DNA of 64,000 nt, from NCBI RefSeq assembly GCF_011578045.1, contig NZ_CP049801.1, positions 744,001 to 808,000 on the forward strand. Direction: 5' to 3'. The notes under the pieces are model-generated. The model made no database searches. It was not told the origin of the DNA and was given only the letters and a program-made list of their open reading frames with translations. Shown here piece after piece: positions 59,194 to 64,000 of the stretch (its first letter is position 1; each line of letters starts with the position of its first letter). The position numbers and the translations under genes are program-made. Source of the DNA: Acinetobacter shaoyimingii (GTDB taxonomy: Bacteria > Pseudomonadota > Gammaproteobacteria > Pseudomonadales > Moraxellaceae).

Positions 59194-59997
59194 ATGTCAC
59201 GTTTAGCCACACGATTTGCAAAGCTTAAATCTCAACAGCGTAAGGCTCTTGTTTCTTATGTTATGGCAGGTGACCCACAACCTGAAGTAACGGTTCCATT
59301 GTTACATCGAATGGTTGAGGCTGGGGTAGATGTAATTGAACTTGGATTACCATTTTCCGACCCAATGGCAGATGGTCCAGTCATTGCTTTAGCTGCTGAA
59401 CGTGCTTTAGCCGCTGGAACCAACACACTTGATGCATTGAATATGGTCAAGCAATTCCGTGAAAAAGATGCGGAAACACCTGTGGTACTTATGGGGTATT
59501 TAAACCCTGTTGAAGTCATTGGTTATGAACGTTTCGTGTCGATTGCCCATGAAAGTGGTGTAGATGGTGTACTTCTCGTGGATTTACCACCAGAAGAAGC
59601 AAAAGATTTAGATGTGGTATTGAAGAAATACGATATGGATCAAATCTTTTTGCTCGCACCAACTTCAACGGATGAGCGTATTTCGCATGTAGCCAATCAA
59701 GCGAGTGGTTTCATTTATTATGTATCACTTAAAGGTGTTACAGGTGCAGCAACACTTGATGTGAAAGAAGCTGCTTCACGCATTGAGAAAATCAAGTCTG
59801 TTACCCAAGTCCCTGTGGGTGTCGGTTTCGGAATCAGCGATGCTGCTTCAGCGAAAGCGATGGGTAGTGTTGCCGATGCTGTCATTGTCGGAAGTGCATT
59901 TGTCAAACCTTTTGCAAACGTTGCACCAGAACAAGCTGCTGAGCAAGCGGTCAACAAAGTCAAGGAGCTTCGAGCTGCGCTCGATGAGTTAGTATGA
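59194..59997 (+). CDS. trpA: tryptophan synthase alpha subunit
   Basis: A 267-residue TrpA. Catalytic E49 ([11 protein letters not shown]) and D60 (MADGP) are in place, as are GYLNPV and GVGFGISDA, which hold the indole-glycerol phosphate. It cleaves indole-3-glycerol phosphate to indole and works with TrpB, which is not next to it in this window. AAGGAAAG precedes the ATG at 59194. It overlaps accD by four bases. Confidence 0.97.
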   Translation: MSRLATRFAKLKSQQRKALVSYVMAGDPQPEVTVPLLHRMVEAGVDVIELGLPFSDPMADGPVIALAAERALAAGTNTLDALNMVKQFREKDAETPVVLMGYLNPVEVIGYERFVSIAHESGVDGVLLVDLPPEEAKDLDVVLKKYDMDQIFLLAPTSTDERISHVANQASGFIYYVSLKGVTGAATLDVKEAASRIEKIKSVTQVPVGVGFGISDAASAKAMGSVADAVIVGSAFVKPFANVAPEQAAEQAVNKVKELRAALDELV

Positions 59998-60890
59998 ATC
60001 AAGAAGTGAAATCAGGCAAAATCCTGAGCCCCTCGACACCATGGACAGAACGTTCCGTGCCGGGCATCAATGTTCCTGATGAACAACAAACATTAAAAGC
60101 AACATTTACAGAGCCGACGATTGAGTGCCCTGAATGTCATGCTTTGGTGACACGTACAGCCATGTCTTTCAATGCTTATGTTTGTCCACAATGTGACGAA
60201 CATTTGAAAATGAAAGCACGTGATCGTTTAAATTGGTTCTTTGACCAAGCTGAACAAGAACTCGGTCAAGAGTATTTAGCCAAAGATCCACTGCATTTTG
60301 TCGACAGCAAGCCTTATCCTGAGCGCATGAAAGATGCGCAAGAGAAAACAGGTGAAACTGAAGCACTTATCGTAATGCAAGGTCAGATCAAAGGCTTATC
60401 AATGATTGCTTGTGCTTTTGAATTTGACTTTATGGGCGGTTCAATGGGTACAGTGGTTGGTGACCGTTTTGTGCAAGCAGCTGAAAAAGCGATTGCAACA
60501 AAGCAGCCACTCATTTGCTTTGCAGCATCTGGTGGTGCGCGTATGCAAGAAGGCATGTTGTCTTTAATGCAAATGGCACGTACTTCAGCCGCGATCCAAA
60601 AGATGAAAGATGCACATGTACCTTATATTGTGGTGTTGACGCATCCAGTATACGGCGGTGTAACGGCTTCACTTGCAATGTTGGGTGATGTGCATATTGC
60701 TGAACCGAAAGCCATGATTGGTTTTGCAGGTAAACGTGTCATTGAGCAAACGGTACGTGAAAAATTGGAAGAACCGTTCCAACGTGCTGAATTTTTGCTT
60801 GATCATGGTGTAGTCGATCAAATTGTCCATCGTCATGCATTACGTGATACAGTCTATCGTATTGTAGCGAAGTTGATGAATTTGCCTTGA
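59994..60890 (+). CDS. accD: acetyl-CoA carboxylase carboxyltransferase beta subunit
   Basis: A 298-residue AccD. The N-terminal zinc ribbon has C45, C48, C64 and C67; the carboxyltransferase domain has [12 protein letters not shown] and [10 protein letters not shown]. With AccA it transfers carboxyl to acetyl-CoA, the first step of fatty acid synthesis. The start overlaps trpA (ATGA) and the stop overlaps the folC start by one base. Confidence 0.97.
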   Translation: MNQEVKSGKILSPSTPWTERSVPGINVPDEQQTLKATFTEPTIECPECHALVTRTAMSFNAYVCPQCDEHLKMKARDRLNWFFDQAEQELGQEYLAKDPLHFVDSKPYPERMKDAQEKTGETEALIVMQGQIKGLSMIACAFEFDFMGGSMGTVVGDRFVQAAEKAIATKQPLICFAASGGARMQEGMLSLMQMARTSAAIQKMKDAHVPYIVVLTHPVYGGVTASLAMLGDVHIAEPKAMIGFAGKRVIEQTVREKLEEPFQRAEFLLDHGVVDQIVHRHALRDTVYRIVAKLMNLP

Positions 60891-62176
60891 TGCATACAGC
60901 ACCATTAGAAACAGAAAATTTACAAACATGGCTCGATTATTGGAGCCATGTTCACGTCACAGGGATTGATTTAGGTTTAGAACGCGTCATCCCTGTCGCA
61001 GAAAAATTAGGTGTAGTTTCACCACAAGCCAAAGTATTTACTGTTGCCGGAACCAATGGCAAAGGCTCTACCACCACGACATTAGCCTCGATTTTGAATG
61101 CCCAAGGTTATAATGTCGGTCTGTATCAATCTCCCCATATTTATCGTTTTAATGAACGCGTCAAACTCGCAGGTCAAGAAGTCGATGACCAGACCCTCAT
61201 TGATGCATTTGTCTTGGTCGATCAAGCTCGCCGTGAATGTGATTTAAGTTTGTCATTCTTTGAAGCAACCACTTTGGCCGCTTTTGTGATCTTCAAACAG
61301 AAACAATGCGATGTTTGGGTGCTCGAAGTTGGATTGGGTGGGCGACTCGATGTCGTCAATGTGGTGAATCCTGATGTCGCTGTGATCACCAATATTGGCT
61401 TAGATCATACCGACTGGCTAGGTGATACCATTGAAAAAATTGCTTTTGAGAAAGCAGGCATTATTCGTCCAGATATTCCCGTGATTTTTGCAGGGCAACA
61501 AGAACTCCCTCAAGCGATTCAGGATAAAGTGGATCTATGTCATGCCAAACTTTATACACTCAATCGTGATTATTTTTACCAAGATGCCGGTGATGGCAAA
61601 ACATGGAATTTCGCCACTTCAGGTACAACATTAAAACTTCCTCTCGGCCAACTTGCTTTAGATAATATTTCCACTGCAGTTGCAGCAATATTGGTCAGTG
61701 ATTTAAAAGTCAGTCAGCAAGCAATCGGAACTGGAATTGAAAGTGCTCGTTTACAAGGGCGTTTTGAAGTTCGTCAGATTCAAGGTAAAACGGTCATTTT
61801 CGATGCTGGACACAATCCTCATGGTGTTGAGTTTTTGTTAAAGCAATTGCGAAAATTTCTAGAATACAATAAACAGTACACAGAAGTGATTTCAGTTTTT
61901 TCCATGTTGGCTGACAAAGATATTAATTCTGTTGTTAAGTTATTGAAAAATGCTGTATTAATGTGGAAAATTGCACCGCTGACTGTGCCTCGTGCAGCGT
62001 CAATGGAACAATTACAATCTGCATTGCAACATGAAGCAGTACAACAATTTCAAAATGTACATGCAGCATTTCAATCAGCACTTGAAGAATCCAAAAATAA
62101 TCAGCTGATTTTGGTGTGTGGCTCGTTTCATACCTTAGAAGCGGTCTGGGAGTATTTAGAGAATGTCAATGAATAA
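60890..62176 (+). CDS. folC: dihydrofolate/folylpolyglutamate synthase FolC
   Basis: A 428-residue Mur-ligase-type enzyme that makes dihydrofolate and adds glutamates to folates. P-loop GTNGKGS (54-60) and later GLDHTDWLG and DAGHNPHG are present. The ATG is TGATG with accD's stop. The last 14 bases overlap the SPOR gene. Confidence 0.95.
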   Translation: MHTAPLETENLQTWLDYWSHVHVTGIDLGLERVIPVAEKLGVVSPQAKVFTVAGTNGKGSTTTTLASILNAQGYNVGLYQSPHIYRFNERVKLAGQEVDDQTLIDAFVLVDQARRECDLSLSFFEATTLAAFVIFKQKQCDVWVLEVGLGGRLDVVNVVNPDVAVITNIGLDHTDWLGDTIEKIAFEKAGIIRPDIPVIFAGQQELPQAIQDKVDLCHAKLYTLNRDYFYQDAGDGKTWNFATSGTTLKLPLGQLALDNISTAVAAILVSDLKVSQQAIGTGIESARLQGRFEVRQIQGKTVIFDAGHNPHGVEFLLKQLRKFLEYNKQYTEVISVFSMLADKDINSVVKLLKNAVLMWKIAPLTVPRAASMEQLQSALQHEAVQQFQNVHAAFQSALEESKNNQLILVCGSFHTLEAVWEYLENVNE

Positions 62177-63170
62177 CAAACAACGCTGGATGGGAGGTGT
62201 TGTTTTACTAGGCGGTGGTGTATTACTGGCAGCGCTGCTTTTAAAAGGCAAAGAAGAAATACATCAAAAACAAGTTCAAACACAACCTGTTGAAAATGTA
62301 CAGCAACAAGGTGATGGTTCAGGTCAGCCTGTACAACTCCAACCATTGACAGTCGATGTGGAAACTGAAAAGCGTCTACTTGAAGAACAACGTCGTGCGC
62401 GAGAAAAAGCGGTTGCTGAACAAGAGTCTAAAACGGCTGAATTCCTAAGAATGCAACAGGAAGCTGAAGCGGCTGCAGCACGTAAAGCTGCAGAAGAATA
62501 TGCTGAAATTAATGCGAAGCGTAGTGGTGCTCAAGGTGCAGATATTCCCCCTGAAATTATTGAAGATGATAAAGCCAAAGCGCAACGTTTAGCGGCCGAA
62601 AAGAAAAAAGCTGAACAGCAAAAGCTATCGGATCAAGACAAAGCACTTGCTCAACAAAAAGCCAAAAATGAGCAGTTAGCGGCTGAGCAAAAACGTAAAT
62701 TAGATGAACAGAAAAAAGCAGAAGCGACCAAAAAGGCCGCTGAGCAAAAGCTCGCAGCAGATAAAAAAGCTGCTGAAGAAAAAGCCAAGACAGAAGCAAC
62801 AAAGAAAGCTGAATTGGCTAAGAAAGAAGCTGAACAGAAGAAACGTCTAGCTGAAGAGGCCAAGAAAAAAGCCGAAGCAGAAAAAGCAAGACAATTGCTC
62901 GAAGGGACAGACAAGCCGCAAGACAAGCAATGGATGGTTCAAGTGGCTTTGGCAGCCAATGAAGCCAATGCAGATGCAGTTGCAGCTAGACTTCGTGCCA
63001 AAGGCTATAAAGTCACCAAGAGTCCAACCTCTAAGGGTATTCGGATTATGGTTGGACCATCGAAAGATCGTGAAGCCGCAGATGCAACACGTAAAAAGAT
63101 CAATAGTGATGAAAGTTTAAATATGAAGTCTGCATGGGTGATTGACTGGGTGCCTTTAGACAAACGTTAA
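62163..63170 (+). CDS. SPOR-domain protein, DedD-like
   Basis: A 335-residue protein with one transmembrane helix at about 9-27, a long charged Ala/Lys/Glu/Gln coiled-coil region (about 60-245), and a C-terminal SPOR domain (about 255-335: WMVQVALAANEANADAVAARLRAKGY ... RIMVGPSKDREAAD). SPOR domains bind glycan strands at the division site. In many gammaproteobacteria dedD follows folC, which supports a cell-division role. Translationally coupled to folC by overlap. Confidence 0.9.
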   Translation: MSMNNKQRWMGGVVLLGGGVLLAALLLKGKEEIHQKQVQTQPVENVQQQGDGSGQPVQLQPLTVDVETEKRLLEEQRRAREKAVAEQESKTAEFLRMQQEAEAAAARKAAEEYAEINAKRSGAQGADIPPEIIEDDKAKAQRLAAEKKKAEQQKLSDQDKALAQQKAKNEQLAAEQKRKLDEQKKAEATKKAAEQKLAADKKAAEEKAKTEATKKAELAKKEAEQKKRLAEEAKKKAEAEKARQLLEGTDKPQDKQWMVQVALAANEANADAVAARLRAKGYKVTKSPTSKGIRIMVGPSKDREAADATRKKINSDESLNMKSAWVIDWVPLDKR

Positions 63171-63217
63171 TTGATTCAAGTTCAAGTAGTTTGAACTTTA
63201 ATGATGCATGTTTAAAT

Positions 63218-63802
63218 TTAAGATGGATTCGAGAGTTGCTCTTGAGTCCATTTTATATTTTCAGGGCTAAACAATTTTTCGATATTGACCCATATCTTAT
63301 GGAAACCATATCCACCATGTTTCATTTCCTGAATTGCATCTTCAGTCTTCCACCCCTCAAAGAGAATACGATACATCGCAATACTGGCACCTGTGCGGTC
63401 TGAACCATGGTAGCAATGAATGAGTACTTTTTGATTGTTGGTTTTTGCCCGTTGAATTTCTTGCATAATGGCTAATAAATCTTCACGATTGATTGCCCAA
63501 GTTTGGATGGGGATATGGACTAATTTTAAAGGCATATCTGATAAAACTTTTTGATCATGATCACGGCTTCGCAAATTGATCACGACTTGAATATTGTGTT
63601 TTTGGATTTCTGCTTTTAATTCTTCATTGGGTTGTTCACTGCGATACAGCATTGAACTCACTTGATAAAAATTATGTTGATCATTTAACTCAGTTCCCCA
63701 ATGTGTCGGACGCTCGTGTTCGGCAACAGGTTTAGATTGCATGCAGCCACTGCATAACAGGGCAGTTGTTATGATTAAGAGCTTCGGGTTTATTTGAGTC
63801 AT
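63218..63802 (-). CDS. dual-specificity/tyrosine phosphatase-like lipoprotein
   Basis: A 194-residue protein with a lipobox LCSGC (acylated Cys20) and a cysteine phosphatase signature HCYHGSDRTG (C130, R136; CX5R). An upstream aspartate that could act as general acid is present in the loop near 103-108. It would sit in the periplasm or on the outer membrane and remove phosphate from a protein or lipid-linked substrate; substrate unknown. Confidence 0.82.
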   Translation of the reverse strand: MTQINPKLLIITTALLCSGCMQSKPVAEHERPTHWGTELNDQHNFYQVSSMLYRSEQPNEELKAEIQKHNIQVVINLRSRDHDQKVLSDMPLKLVHIPIQTWAINREDLLAIMQEIQRAKTNNQKVLIHCYHGSDRTGASIAMYRILFEGWKTEDAIQEMKHGGYGFHKIWVNIEKLFSPENIKWTQEQLSNPS

Positions 63803-63874
63803 ATAAATTCAATATTTATTTGATTTAGGAATAATCATATTGATAACGATTAGACCTTATTTTGTCTATGTATT

Positions 63875-64000
63875 TTATGTCATTGCAAGATAACGATTGA
63901 GCTCTTCAGGATCATGCGAGCATATAATTTCAATCTCAGGATGTTGATGTGAAAGTTGCTGTATTTGTTCAAGGGTTTTTATTCTGAGTTGATTGTCTTC
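63875..64000 (-). CDS. C-terminal end of a probable metallo-beta-lactamase-fold hydrolase, cut by the window edge
   Basis: The last 42 codons of a minus-strand gene. The segment HPEIEIICSHDPEELNRYLAM recalls the C-terminus of MBL-fold hydrolases of the AttM/AiiA type. Only a fragment is seen, so the call is tentative. Confidence 0.5.
   Translation of the reverse strand, partial: EDNQLRIKTLEQIQQLSHQHPEIEIICSHDPEELNRYLAMT

Overview
The window is a chromosomal segment of an Acinetobacter species. The 16S rRNA at 3321-4858 is of Acinetobacter type, the DNA is AT-rich, and the gene set (gigA/gigB-like stress regulators, atu genes, sspAB, rpsI/rplM, trpA-accD-folC) fits the genus. I do not assign a species. 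It reads as core genome with one insertion sequence (IS982 family, 23136-24109). I see no phage, CRISPR array or resistance island.

Left part (1-8.9 kb): a gigA-gigB pair (PP2C phosphatase and STAS anti-sigma-factor antagonist) and mlaA on the minus strand. A complete rRNA operon follows on the plus strand: two promoter-like sites, 16S, tRNA-Ile(GAT), tRNA-Ala(TGC), 23S, 5S and a strong terminator. Both inverted-repeat processing stalks that flank 16S and 23S can be read.

9-20.6 kb: a desaturase, a lone acyl-CoA dehydrogenase, then an acyclic-terpene utilisation cluster in the order atuR (divergent) - atuA-B-C-D-E-F. It encodes a TetR repressor, AtuA, an SDR, both geranyl-CoA carboxylase subunits, citronellyl-CoA dehydrogenase and the hydratase. 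A TetR-type palindrome lies in the atuR-atuA gap. A hairpin-rich repeat sits inside the operon, and a hairpin that holds a Shine-Dalgarno-like sequence precedes atuF.

20.7-24.2 kb: a minus-strand trio of an uncharacterised 323-residue protein, a small Ras-like GTPase and a Roadblock/LC7 protein. It resembles the B-C-D part of an actinobacterial conservon without the sensor kinase and is the most interesting little-described module here. The IS982 element lies upstream of it.

24.2-34 kb: housekeeping genes (sspA-sspB, rplM-rpsI, pdxA-rsmA-apaH, hflX), two tandem DUF2147 proteins and an lrgA-lrgB pair. 34-43.7 kb: a mixture of an acyltransferase, a phospholipase-D lipoprotein, a metallophosphoesterase, an MHS transporter, a hemolysin-III protein, a methyltransferase, a GNAT protein, a HAD hydrolase and small membrane or secreted proteins. 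43.9-58.9 kb: lipid-related genes (thiolase and fadB/J-type operon, AraC regulator divergent from an alpha-methylacyl-CoA racemase, YejM-like protein, two PF10118 proteins divergent from a second AraC regulator), plus a cold-shock gene, a DUF2804 gene and an NhaC antiporter. 59.2-64 kb: tightly packed trpA-accD-folC-SPOR genes, a phosphatase lipoprotein, and the end of a probable metallo-beta-lactamase-fold gene cut by the window edge.

Taken together, many genes act on acyl-CoAs: atu genes for methyl-branched isoprenoid acids, a racemase for 2-methylacyl-CoAs, thiolase and FadB for straight-chain oxidation, and accD for synthesis. A joint route for branched lipids is an inference, not something the sequence proves.
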